The notes beneath the pieces were generated by a model that made no database searches, had not been told where the DNA came from, and was given only the letters and a program-made list of their open reading frames with translations. DNA of 64,000 nt from Harmonia axyridis (lineage: Eukaryota; Arthropoda; Insecta; Coleoptera; Coccinellidae), in contig NC_059507.1 in assembly GCF_914767665.1 (NCBI RefSeq), positions 20,214,718-20,278,717 of the forward strand, read 5' to 3'. The translations under genes and the position numbers were made by a program. The first letter of the stretch is position 1; each line of letters begins with the position of its first letter. This document shows positions 1 to 10,606 of this stretch, one piece after another.

Positions 1-848
1 TCAAATGTAAGTATTGTTAGTTATAGATCTTTATACCCTCAATAAGAGAAGCTGATAAAAAAACTCTGGTTTCCATGTTACACATGTTTCAAAGTAATAG
101 CGGTAAAAGCTACAAAAGTAATATCATCATAACTTTTGAACCAGGAAACGTATTTGAATAGTTTTTTCGCTACATTGATCGCTGATGTTTTTTAATTTTG
201 TAGGGGTATTTATCGTCTTTACTAATAAGTTACATGACTAGGGCGGAAAATATAACTGCTTAGCTGCTTTGCACGTTTTTTTTTCAATATTCGTTTATTA
301 CATAGCTTTTTTAAATATTAGAAGCAAAAGAATATGATAACAGTATTTTTGAAAATGACACACTTTCCAGCAGTCTCCCTGTTCTAAAGCGAGATTGAAC
401 CAGTATCGTCGGTTATACAATGTTGATATGCGTAACTTTATCCCTTTTTGATTATTTACTATAATTAACTCATAAGTAAAGACGATAAATACCCTTCAAA
501 ATTAAAAAACCTCAGCGATCAATAAAGAACAGCCCTTTCAGCTCCAAAGTATCCAAAAAACTATTCAAATGTTTCCTGGTTCAAAAGTTATAATATTACA
601 TTTGTAGCTTTTACCGCTATGTCTAGTTTGAACAACTTGGGAACCAGCTTTTCTTTTTTAATAATAATAATAAATTTATTTCAGAAATCTTGTACATAGA
701 ATCTGGTACATAGAAAAGAAATACGTCAGTTAAAGAAAACAAAATCAAATATTCTTACAAAAAAAAACGAATTCTCTCATAGAATAGGGTTCACATTCAC
801 ATTCTTACTGAGGGTTATAGAGCTCTAACAACAATACTTACATTTGAA
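1..848. mobile_element. Foldback (long inverted-repeat) element, non-autonomous
   Basis: Bases 1-240 reappear inverted at about 455-650 and 818-848. The first bases (TCAAATGTAAGTATTGTT) are answered by the reverse complement at 831-848. Internal stretches such as the GATAAATACCC block and the GAACCAGG block also occur in both orientations. The arms surround an AT-rich centre with no open frame. The left end coincides with the window start, so the outer boundary and any target duplication cannot be checked. A related single arm occurs at 29884-30180, so this is a dispersed family. No transposase is visible, and the superfamily is not assigned. Confidence 0.7.
651..817. repeat. Insertion inside the right arm of the foldback element
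   Basis: The right arm of the element above is continuous with the left arm up to about 650 and resumes at 818. The intervening 167 bases have no counterpart in the left arm. They begin with an AATAATAATAATAAATTTA-type stretch, like the tails of several retroposons here, so a short retroposed fragment is likely. This is inference from position and composition only. Confidence 0.45.
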
Positions 849-1017
849 ATCAATTGAACCATTTGCACACATTCAGGTGTCTGGTCCTTTTTCACCTGTT
901 CTAAATTTGATCAAAATTTAAAGTTTATTCCATATTTCAGTGAATGGTTAAATAGTTGGCAGCGTTCATGATCCATCGGTTACCTACCTAGCTTAATTGA
1001 TGTGTTCTATTCCAGGA

Positions 1018-1234
1018 CTACAAAATTCTCATCCAATAGGCATCGGAAACTTCAACCCTTCAGAGAAACGTGACTGACGTCTTCAAGAACGCCTACAAAC
1101 AATACCAACATAACACGATTTCTTCAAAAGCAGCCGTCTACCACCAGCTGGCAACATTTCTCCCCTAGCCGAAAGGAATAATAGCGCTTCCTCCTCCTCA
1201 TTCAACGTCAACAGTCTCGCCAAACCGCCCAATC
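1018..1234 (+). other. Probable 5' UTR exon of eIF5
   Basis: A pyrimidine-rich acceptor (TTCTATTCCAG, ending at 1017) precedes 217 bases of CA-rich, non-repetitive sequence running straight into the eIF5 start codon. This suggests that the coding start lies in a second exon and that the promoter and first non-coding exon lie further left, possibly beyond the foldback element or outside the window. An unspliced 5' UTR remains possible. Confidence 0.4.
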
Positions 1235-4054
1235 ATGAGCGTGAACGTTAATCGTAACGTCAGCGATGTCTTTTACCGTTACAAGATGCCCAGGCTCACG
1301 GCCAAAGTCGAGGGCAAGGGTAACGGCATCAAGACCGTCATTGTCAACATGACCGACATCGCAAAGGCCCTTGGCCGGCCGCCCACCTATCCGACCAAGT
1401 ATTTCGGCTGCGAACTCGGCGCCCAGACGCTCTTTGACTTCAAGAACGAGCGTTACATCGTCAACGGATCCCATGACGCCAACAAACTCCAGGACCTTCT
1501 GGATGGTTTCATCAGGAAGTAGGGCTCTTTTTTTTCATATATTCTACTTACCCCTTATCCACTCGCCCAATGATTATTAATACAGCTACATCGTGAGCTA
1601 GTCCTTCACAGACTTTGCGAATTCAGGAACAGGTTCTTTGATACAGTTCGTGAATTTGGTAACTAATGGATTTTTCACAGTTTTTGAATTCGCGAATTGG
1701 TTCTTACAGTTTGTAAACTGGTTCTTTTATGGGGTTTGTGAATTTGAGCACTGGCCCTGTCATAGTTTTTGAGTTCGCGAACTAGTTCGTCCACAGTTTT
1801 TGGATTCGCGATCTGGTTCTTTCATAGTTTTTGAATCCACATACTGTTGCTTTCATACAGTCCCTGTGTTCGGGAACTGATTTTTTCATTCAATTTGAAA
1901 ACTGCAGTCTGTTGCCACAAACTACTTTATATTGGGTAATGATGAAGCCGGTTACACTAAACTGCTTTGCAATCTTCGATTATTCATTTTGTATGTATTT
2001 TGTGCATTTGTTTGAAAAGTGGCTTGTTCATAGTTCGGAAACTTGTCAATTCAAACTAAACACATGTGTAATTTGCATTTTCGTTCCATTGTGTTTAGTT
2101 TTTGCTGGAAATTTCGACATATGATAATAATAAATAAGTTTATTGAAGCAGAAAAATATAACGAAAAACAGTTTCTGAAAAACAATTAATTTATTTATTT
2201 ATTCAACTAATAAATATGCTAGAGTCTAGTATTAAATGTGCGAGTCTGAACAGTTTCATTTTCATCATTGTGCTCCTTTATGATAGTTTACTATGAATCT
2301 ATTTACTTGTTTTTCCTTTTTTATCTGCTCTGATATTTGCAAATTTGACTGATATTATTATTAATATTGAAAACTTTGGCTTTTGAAACAACATTAAATT
2401 CTAACCTTAAACAGATTGCTATAGTAAGAATTTTTTAAAGTGGATCAATCTTAACAATGAAATACAAATAAATAATATTTTCTAATAATAAAAGTTCATT
2501 ACCTACATCAAATTGATCTTCTGAAAGGAACGGTATGCGTCTTGATTGTTTATACCTACCTTCAAGTGACTTGACTGACACGTTGAATCGCATTCTTCTT
2601 GAAATTCAATTTATTTTTGAGAAATACTGAATAATTTGAGAGGATCTGAAAAATCTGTCAAATACATAGCTGTTTATGGCTGTGCAATCTTTCTAAATCA
2701 GACTTTTCTCTGCAGATTCGTTCTTTGCCCAGAATGTGATAACCCGGAGACTGACCTCTTGGTCTCTACCAAACGCAACACCATCTCACAGGGTTGCAAG
2801 GCCTGCGGCTACCATGGCCAAATTGAGTCCAATCACAAGCTGGTCACTTACATACTGAAGAATCCACCCACACTGAATCCTGCGATGCAGGGTTCTTCGC
2901 TCACTGAAGGAAAACGTTCCAAACGTAGCAAGAAGAACGGAGACACAAACACTAATGGCGAATGTCAAGATGATCAAGATATGGTAGATGCCCCCCCACC
3001 AGACTCTACTATCAAGAATGTAAGCATTTTTTGCCTTAATTAACTTGAATTATTTTGTGCGTTATGTTATATTTTGTGTTTTTTTTTAGGGATCTGGTGA
3101 TGATGATGAAACGGAGTGGACGGTGGACGTGTCTGAGGAAGCCGTTAGAGCCAGGATGCAAGACTTGACAGATGGCGCTAAGAACATGACCATCAGCGAT
3201 GACCTTGAGAAAACTGAAAAGGAGCGAATCGACATTTTGTACAGTTTGGTGAAGACCAAACGCGATTCCAATCAATTGGAAGACCTAGCGGTGCAAAAAG
3301 AGATCGCCAACGAGGCGGAACGTCTTGAAGTTAAAACGAAGGCGCCTTTATTACTGTGCGAGCTGCTTTTCGATCAAAACATCCTCAGCCAAACTAAGAA
3401 GTATCGCAAGTTGATTCTACGCTTCACATTAAATGACAAGAAGGCCCAACGTTACCTAATGGGAGGTATCGAACAAGTTATTGCCTTGCATAAGGACCAG
3501 CTCATGGCGAAAGTGCCAAATATCTTGAAGGTGCTTTACGATTTGGACATATTGAGCGAGTCTGCCATCATTGAATGGAGTGAAAAGGTAAGGGCTCTAA
3601 GCTTTGTTTACATATTTTGCGCTATTGCATCTCTTCACTATATAATTTTTAATTAAAAGTAATCTAGAAAAAGAGCCATGACTATATTCAAAATTAAAAT
3701 GATAACAAACAAATTAACATTATCTGTTCTCTGGTTCTGGAGTTGAAATCTTGTTTTCTCCATAATTGTAAAAATAGAAAATATCTTTATGAGGAAAATT
3801 CCTTCTAGGTATCGAAAAAATATATTTCGAAAGAAATTAGCCAAGAGATCCACGACAAGGCAGCTCCTTTCGTCAAGTGGCTCAAGGAAGCAGAAGAAGA
3901 AGAAAGTGACAGTGAAGAGTCTGAGAGCGATGTTGAAATTGAGTATAACGACAGAGCTCAAATCTCGCCTCTGAAACAGAAAGTCCAAGAGGCTCCAGCC
4001 AAGAAGATCCAGGAAGAAGATGATGTGGCAGATGTTGATATAGATGCTATTTAA
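1235..4054 (+). CDS. eIF5: Eukaryotic translation initiation factor 5 (eIF5)
   Basis: Four coding exons: 1235-1518, 2716-3019, 3090-3587 and 3809-4054. All introns are GT-AG and the frame is kept, giving 443 residues. eIF5 is the cytosolic GTPase-activating protein for eIF2 and bridges eIF2-beta, eIF3 and eIF1 in the preinitiation complex. The N-terminal eIF2B5/eIF2-beta-type domain starts MSVNVNRNVSDVFYRYKMPR and holds the catalytic-type Arg (position 15 region) and a C2-C2 zinc ribbon, CPEC...CKAC, at about residues 99-121. A charged Lys/Ser/Asp linker follows. The C-terminal W2/HEAT domain (about residues 215-395) contains KAQRYL and ends with a KWLKEAEEEE acidic AA-box and the diagnostic terminus DIDAI. 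Length matches animal eIF5. The first ATG is the conserved start. Intron 1 (1519-2715) is the longest and carries a minisatellite. No damage is visible; this is a functional housekeeping gene. Confidence 0.97.
1605..1915. repeat. Degenerate minisatellite (about 31-bp unit) in eIF5 intron 1
   Basis: Imperfect copies of a unit of about 31 bases recur. The core is CAGTTTTTGAATTCGCGAA followed by a TGGTTCT-type end. The clearest copies begin near 1674, 1758, 1790 and 1821, with more diverged copies on each side. The sequence is tandem, not inverted, and not coding. Confidence 0.65.
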
Positions 4055-4063
4055 GTCACTTCC

Positions 4064-4069
4064 AATAAA
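4064..4069 (+). promoter_or_regulatory. Poly(A) signal of eIF5
   Basis: A canonical AATAAA lies 10 bases after the eIF5 stop codon. Further AATAAA motifs near 4329 and 4735 could give longer 3' ends. Confidence 0.5.
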
Positions 4070-5442
4070 AAAATGGGATACTGTACCAATTTCAAGTTAT
4101 ATTAGAGGTTGATCCAGAGACATTATTTGACATCGCTTTAATTCTTCACCTTTCGAATTCAATTGATGGCACGTTTTGTTGATGAAATTCTTTAGTTTAT
4201 ACATATTTGAATTTCAGTTAATTATTGGCTTCATCGTTTTGCTTTATTCTGTAGTTTTCTGAAGGGTTGGTGCAGTATTTTGCAGATATAAAGATGTGTG
4301 AATTCCAAACAAAAAAATCGAAAAATCAAATAAAAACAGAATTGATGTGCAAATAACCTATAGCAAAAGTTGATGTATTTGGTGACATTGATTCTTCAAT
4401 GTCTTCTCTGTACTTTTTAATTTTTATCAATTCACACAGCTTTATCAGGATCACTTAACAGTGTCCTTATTGTTTTTATTTGTTATAATTTCCTCATTCA
4501 ATTTACTTCAGATACTTTCTGATTCTCTATTGGTACATTTGGTAAATAATCTGAAGAAAATTCATAGATTGATAATTCTGGCTATTTGATTACCATAAAA
4601 TAGTTTTTAAATTATGAAGATGTTATAATAAAGGAATTATATTTACTTATGGTTAGATAGGTTTCATATTTTACCATGTCCCATTTTAAAATAAAATGTA
4701 TATGTGGGTTTCAATTGATTATTGTTTCAATGTCAATAAAAAGCATTCTAAAAAGTTATCAAGTGTTTTTATTTTGTGAGGAGTTAATATCATAACTTCA
4801 ATTTTAATAATTAAGCAGGAAATACTTAAAGATTACAAGTATTTCTATAGCATGTTTTCAAAAGAGTTATTTTTTCTATACAAGGAAAAAATCAAAATGA
4901 AGCATCTCGCCCAAAATCGCTTTCATAAAGTATGCAAGATGGGGTCGACCACAGTGTATTTGGAAGGAGAACTTATTTCATTATTGCTGCTTGTAGCCGT
5001 TCTTTTATTTGAGGCGAGACTTCTGTGCACATAAATCATCAGTGAACACTTTGAATAATTTGGGTTAATTATATTGTTGAATTATTCATTTATTGGCAAT
5101 TTTTTTATATTACTGTTTTCAAAGTTAATCATTTTTGTGTTTGGAGGGTTAGATCTTATCAGAATAAATGACCTAGGGAAAAGCTTTGAATGAAAACAAG
5201 ATAAATTTGTAATTTAGTTAATAAACAAATTGGATATGAAATATTTTGGATCCATTTCACTTAAATTCACTTCACATTTTTCAAATTTATTTTTTGAGTA
5301 ATTCATTTAGATTAAAATTGAAATGAAATTTTTTATAATGTCAATATGTGCTGAATTTAGTTTCAATACAAATCCTGATTTCAAAGAAAATTCAAATAAA
5401 TTGCGAGTTATTCCAATTTATTGTCAAATGTGAAACATCAAA
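4070..5442. other. Intergenic, AT-rich
   Basis: This lies between the eIF5 stop and the palmitoyltransferase start. It holds scattered AATAAA motifs. I see no open frame with coding character, no TIR and no tandem repeat. The palmitoyltransferase promoter must lie in its right part, but no TATA box or initiator stands out. Confidence 0.5.
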
Positions 5443-7642
5443 ATGAAGACTGACAAGCCTCGCAATGCTATGCCATGTTTGAAAAAATGTGTACAGGCAA
5501 TACCATCGGCATTACTTGTTGCTCTAATTTTTTGGACTTATTATACCTATTTAGTAGAGTTTTGTATATTAGAACTAAAAAGCTACTCTACGCGACAGAT
5601 GATATATTTGATAATTGGAAATATTTTCTTCCTCATGTTCATCTGGTGCTATTTCCATGTCATGTTGTGCAGAGGGAATTATAGGATCCCCACAGAATTC
5701 AAGTTGTCACCTGTGGAGCATAACAGACTTCTTTATTTAACACCTTTAAAGCAGAGCGAAGTTTTAGAGCATTATGTTCAAAACAGGCATATCACTTTGT
5801 GGCTTAGAACTGTGGATAATTTGATAAGGTAACTTTCCAAGAATGTAATCTTTGAAGTAAGAGTTTTAGTTTTTAGATATTGCATGAAATGTCATTTAAT
5901 AAAACCTGACAGAGCTCACCATTGCTCGGCTTGCGAAAGGTGTGTTCTCAAGATGGATCATCACTGTCCTTGGACCAATAATTGCGTTGGCTTCGCAAAT
6001 CAAAAATCATTCATGTTGATGCTTATGTATGGAATACTGGCAAGCACGTTCTTCTCAGCAATAGTAACCCACCATTATCTTCAGATGGGTTTGATAAAAC
6101 CAGATCTTCATACTGGTTTAATATGTTCAGGGTGAGCTAAATTTCTGTAAATTTTCTTTGGTCGTCAGTTATTGTAAAGGAATTTAATAACCGGTGTAGG
6201 CTCAAGTACTCTATTATTATTTTTCTAGTTTTACAACTTACGGCATTTGTACGAATCTGCAACATTTATTTCCTTAGATAACTACAAATTTTTCCTAAAG
6301 GTTTATTATTTCCTCTTATCTCGACGAAAGTTTCAATTTGTTTAGGAAAAGTGTAAAGTCCATAGTTTTAGATTTGAACTTTTTGAATGAATAGTTATTT
6401 ACTTTCGGGCTCTGTATAGGGCATTGACCTTAAGGTGGTATCACCAATTAGGAATTTATTCTAGAATTAATTTACATCAAGAAAGTACTATAATACATAA
6501 TTTTCGACTGATTTCGACCTTATGTCGTGAAAACGTCCATAATTTCAAAAATGGTAAAAATAAAATTAACTGTACCATTGGATATATCTATTTCCTATGA
6601 TCATAATACCCAATGAAAATTTTCTGAGTGGATTCAATGGGTAAACAATAATCTCCCAAAATCAATTCTTCAAACACTTGGAAATTTCAAGTTTTGTCAA
6701 ATGAATCGGTACATGTTAAGTTCTTTGTGCTTTTTCATACTAAACCGAAAGGTGTTGAACCTCACCATGCAGAATCTCATTTTTTATTCCAATTATCTAT
6801 AAAAGGTATTAACTTTTCTGCATGTCTACCACGTCCTTAATTGTTGGAATATTCGAGATTCACCTTTTTTGCTGAAACATTTCTGAGAGTATATCAGTGA
6901 AAATAATAAACCAATTTGATAAATTTTTTGTCTGTTGCAGATTAGTATCATCTCTGATAATCATAGTAGGAGGGTGTGCGATGTTACAAGAACAGATTTA
7001 TAATCTGTTAAAAAAGAATGAAACTTTCTTAGAATCGTATCAAAAACAGAAGCAGACAATCAGATTTGAAGATGAACGTTTGACCTTCAATTTAGGATAT
7101 AAAAGAAATTTCGTAGACTGCTTTGGGAAGAAACGGTGGAAATGGTTAATCCCTATAAGTACAACATACGGTAACGGACTTGTATACAGAGTGTGTCATA
7201 AAAAAAATAAAGCAAATCTTGCATGACTTCAATTCAGCGACCCCTCATGATATGTGGGTATAAATTACTGTTATTGCATCAATAATTTAATTTTTTACTT
7301 TTACTAAAACTGTAACAAATTGATTAGTGCGAATTTTGTTGCAGATTTTTTTCATCTTCATTCCTCATCGTCTTCACCTTTGTTTTATTTTGTCAGCATG
7401 CAATTCTTATATTAAAGAATGAAACAATAATCGAAACACTTCAAGATGTACACTTCATAAATCCTCGTCTTACCTTCAATTTGGGTCGAATGCAAAATTT
7501 TTTAGACGTAGCTGGAGAAGTTTGCTGGAAATGGTGGATACCTATCAATACTTCATATGGAAGTGGTACTTACTTTGAAGTTCGGTACAAATCGGGTAGT
7601 TCAAGAGGAAGTTCAGCTTCTTATCGAAACTCTAGAGTGTAG
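5443..7642 (+). CDS. DHHC palmitoyltransferase, ZDHHC2/15/20 type, with two alternative last exons
   Basis: This is a protein S-acyltransferase of Golgi, ER or plasma membrane that moves palmitate to cytosolic Cys of client proteins. Exon 1 (5443-5828) encodes two membrane helices and the TLWLRTVDNLI segment. Exon 2 (5877-6131) encodes the whole Cys-rich domain: CMKC...PDRAHHCSAC...DHHCPWTNNCVGF, with every zinc ligand and the catalytic DHHC Cys, then helix 3. Helix 4 and the C-terminal tail are encoded twice, by 6941-7226 (3a) and 7345-7642 (3b). Both follow an acceptor, both start in phase 2, and both contain LTFNLG, an NF-D-G PaCCT-like Asn, WKW-IPI and YG-G. Using 3a gives 308 residues; using 3b gives 312, near the family's 330-360. 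The TTxE motif is ETFLE in 3a and ETIIE in 3b. The start ATG has a good AAAATG context. Confidence 0.9.
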
Positions 7643-7733
7643 AAAAGAATATATTGTTTGACTTTACTTAAGCTCAACATGTAAGAACAGCTAAACAATA
7701 CAAATCTGTATCAATGTTTACAAGCTTCGCCAA

Positions 7734-7739
7734 AATAAA
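7734..7739 (+). promoter_or_regulatory. Poly(A) signal downstream of palmitoyltransferase exon 3b
   Basis: An AATAAA lies 92 bases after the stop of exon 3b. For exon 3a the only nearby AATAAA overlaps its own last codons (about 7205-7210). This slightly favours 3b as the main terminal exon. Confidence 0.45.
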
Positions 7740-7881
7740 AACCAAACTTCACTAATCAATTCAATTTTGGATTCCTTAAAATTATATTTTCATATGAGTA
7801 ATTTTATACAAGTTATGATGAAGTAAAGGTCTATACAAAATAATTATCCTAAATATTAAAACTTATTATGGATAAAATTCA

Positions 7882-9457
7882 CTATGTTTTTATATAATTA
7901 ATCATAGGACTATTGGGCTCAATATCATCCACGATATCTAACATTATTTCCAAGTCTTTGATGGAATGAATGAAAATAGGAGATCCTAAGAGAACAATTT
8001 TTTTAGCATCGATAGTAATATCACACACTAAACTTTTTGCATTAACTGTGACTACCTTCTCTGGAACTAGCTTCTTTGTGAAGCTCACTGATACCATCTC
8101 TTGCTTATGAACCATTATTTTAATTTTCCAATTAGGATTAGGTAACTTCATATGTTTTACTTCTGCAACTAAATTGTCAAATTGATAACCCAATTTTCTA
8201 GGTTCTGGTTGTTTAGGTTTTGGCATTTCTAGCCAATAATATGTTTCACAGTCAGAATTTTTTGAATTAATAGCTGAGCCATTTTTTACAGGTTTAGGTG
8301 TAGTGGTAGTTCGCACCAATTTTAGTTGTTCTGATTCAGAACTCATATCAGTACTCATTTTTTTATCTGCTGTTATCTGAGTTCTTTCAACACTAAGGGT
8401 GGAATTACTCTTAGGCAAACTAGGTTTGATATATTCTTCAAATGAATTCTGAAATTGAGGATGATTCATGTTTTGCTCAAATAGATGAATTTTTTTAGAT
8501 TTTTGTACTGCTGAAGTGCTTTTCCTAATAGTACACCTATTGTAATTATTTATTTTCAAGTCTTCTAAATTGGTAGTTTCTACACTGTGTGCTTTCTTCA
8601 AAATTTCACAGTTTTGAATAATAATTTTGTGTTTATTATTGCCTTTGGTTGATATTTCAGATGATTTTTTCACAAATGGGAGAGGTGCGTTTCCTGTGCT
8701 TTTAGGAGATGCTTTTTTTTTTTCTGTGGTTTTAGAAGATGGTTTTTTTCTAGATCCAAAAGATGCTTTTTTAGTGGACTTAAGAGATACTTTTTCTATG
8801 GTTTTAGAAGCTTTTTCTGTGGATTCGAGAAATTCCTTTTCTCTAGATTCAATTGGTTTTCCCTCTGGCTGAATTTTTTCTATGGCTTTCACTTTCTTTG
8901 AATTTTCTGAAAAGTGAAATCACATAAGGATATTACCGAATTGGGGAAAAAAGTGAAATTTATTGGTTTATAAATTCACAAAATTTATATTAAAAAAATT
9001 ATAAGACAGATATATACAATACACAACTAATCACATTCATTTACAAAATGTTAGAATTTGATGAAATAAAAACATCGAATCGAATATAACTTCAATTCAG
9101 ACATTTAATTACCTTCTTTTTTTATTGAAGGCTGCTTCTTTGGGTCAGCCTTGCTAATCGATGAATTTTCAGAAGAGCTTACTGAGCTCTTTTGCTTTTT
9201 TATTTGACGAAGGCGTTTGAGCCTTCTGGCAAAAGAAATGTGTTCAGTTGAATTTGCAGTTGATAAAAGTTTGTATCTTCCTATATGTGGCCTTTTACTT
9301 GTTCTTTGATAAGGACGAGGTTCATTTGTTGTTATATATACTCGACAACGTTGAGCATACTCTATTTCTTCTTTACATAGTCCACATTTGATAACTTCCT
9401 GTAAAACATTGAAAATTACCGTTTAGCATCATACACAATGGATGTACTATTTACCAT
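7882..9457 (-). CDS. Uncharacterised Lys/Ser-rich protein, three coding exons
   Basis: The gene is read on the minus strand. Exon 1 is only the ATG (9457-9455), followed at once by GTAAAT. Exon 2 is 9398-9113 and exon 3 is 8906 down to the stop at 7882. Introns are 56 and 206 bases, GT-AG, and the frame closes exactly, giving 437 residues. The N terminus has one CxxC pair (KCGLCKEEI) and a basic region rich in Arg/Lys. The middle has imperfect KASxKST-type repeats (about residues 125-175) and is probably disordered. The C-terminal 110 residues (from YYWLEMPKPKQ) look globular, with alternating hydrophobic strands. I do not recognise the family. Nuclear or chromatin work is only a guess from basicity. 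It converges on the palmitoyltransferase, with 240 bases between stops. Confidence 0.72.
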
Positions 9458-10606
9458 TGTTACGTTATACAATGCGTAACTACTAACACGTTTGAATTAA
9501 CGTTCATTATTAAAAAATTCTAATCACCTTCAGTAAGAACTTTACGCGTACTCAAAAATTAAATTATATAGGTATTAGTTTCTAAAGAAGCTGAAATAGT
9601 AAAATATAGCATCATATTTCTGACAGACTGTCATTAAAAGTCACCAAAAAAATGTAGACGTCTAGAAACCGAAATATTTGAGGTTAGAAATAATTTTATA
9701 CTCACTTTGAATCGTAACTGGTAAGCTCACAATGAATCAGTACCCTTATGAAAATATTTCTCATGTAAATACAAATATTTAGCACTCAACTACAAGTAAT
9801 TAATACGGAATTCAAAACTAATTCATTAATCATTAAACCTAAAATAAATAGGCTGTTGTTGGTACTGATCACAAAATATTCTTTTTCTTTTGTTTCCTTT
9901 TGGATTCTGTGCGGATGGCGAGGATATTTTAAAGAAGAACTATAAATGTTACTCTGTGGAGAATCATTAAATATAATAATTAAAAGGAGAATAGAAAATA
10001 TCTTTATTTTGCTTGAAATATATCCCTACCTATAGTCCGGGAGCAAGGTACAAATTTGGTTAATTATTTCCTCTCGAGTGATAATTGGTGAGATTCATCA
10101 GAGAATAGTATTATTAAGTCTCGTGAACGTCAGCTGCCGATAGGTGGGGAGATGAGCTGCGCCAGCTCCCCACGCACTGAGAAAAAAAAATACATTCAAT
10201 TATTTCCTCTCAACAGAAAATTTGTCAATATGTAGCTAACCCAATTACTCGACGAAAAAAAAACAATCAGCTGGCTATAGCATAATATATTATAAGTTGG
10301 TAATAATACTATTACCAAAGTATGTTTTTAATTTTCAATAGCATAATCCTGAATTAATTACTTGATTAATCCTAAAAGTGTTTATTTCATGGCAACAGTT
10401 TTGCTGCGGGTAAACTCGAAAAATCTGCCGACAACTGCTGTCTCACAGTTTTTCCAACTCGAAACCATTTGTGTTATTCCAAATTTAACGTTTGTGATTG
10501 GTGGAAACGACTAAATTAAGTCGAGAGTCGGAGTTTTAAACAGCTTCCATCTTCCAAGTATGTAGTATACGTACTCATACCGTTATTCCGTCTGTATTCA
10601 AAAAGC
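9458..10606. other. Upstream region of the Lys/Ser-rich gene; unannotated
   Basis: This lies between the minus-strand gene start and the hAT relic. A small GC-rich inverted pair (GTGGGGAG...CTCCCCAC, about 10145-10175) stands out from AT-rich sequence. TTATTTCCTCTC occurs twice (about 10062 and 10200). No coding frame is seen. The gene's promoter must lie near 9460-9700. Confidence 0.4.

Noticed and set aside
6132..6940. Possible extra exon in the long second intron of the palmitoyltransferase gene
   Set aside because: No open, phase-compatible segment with family similarity was found, and the flanking exons join in the correct phase without one.
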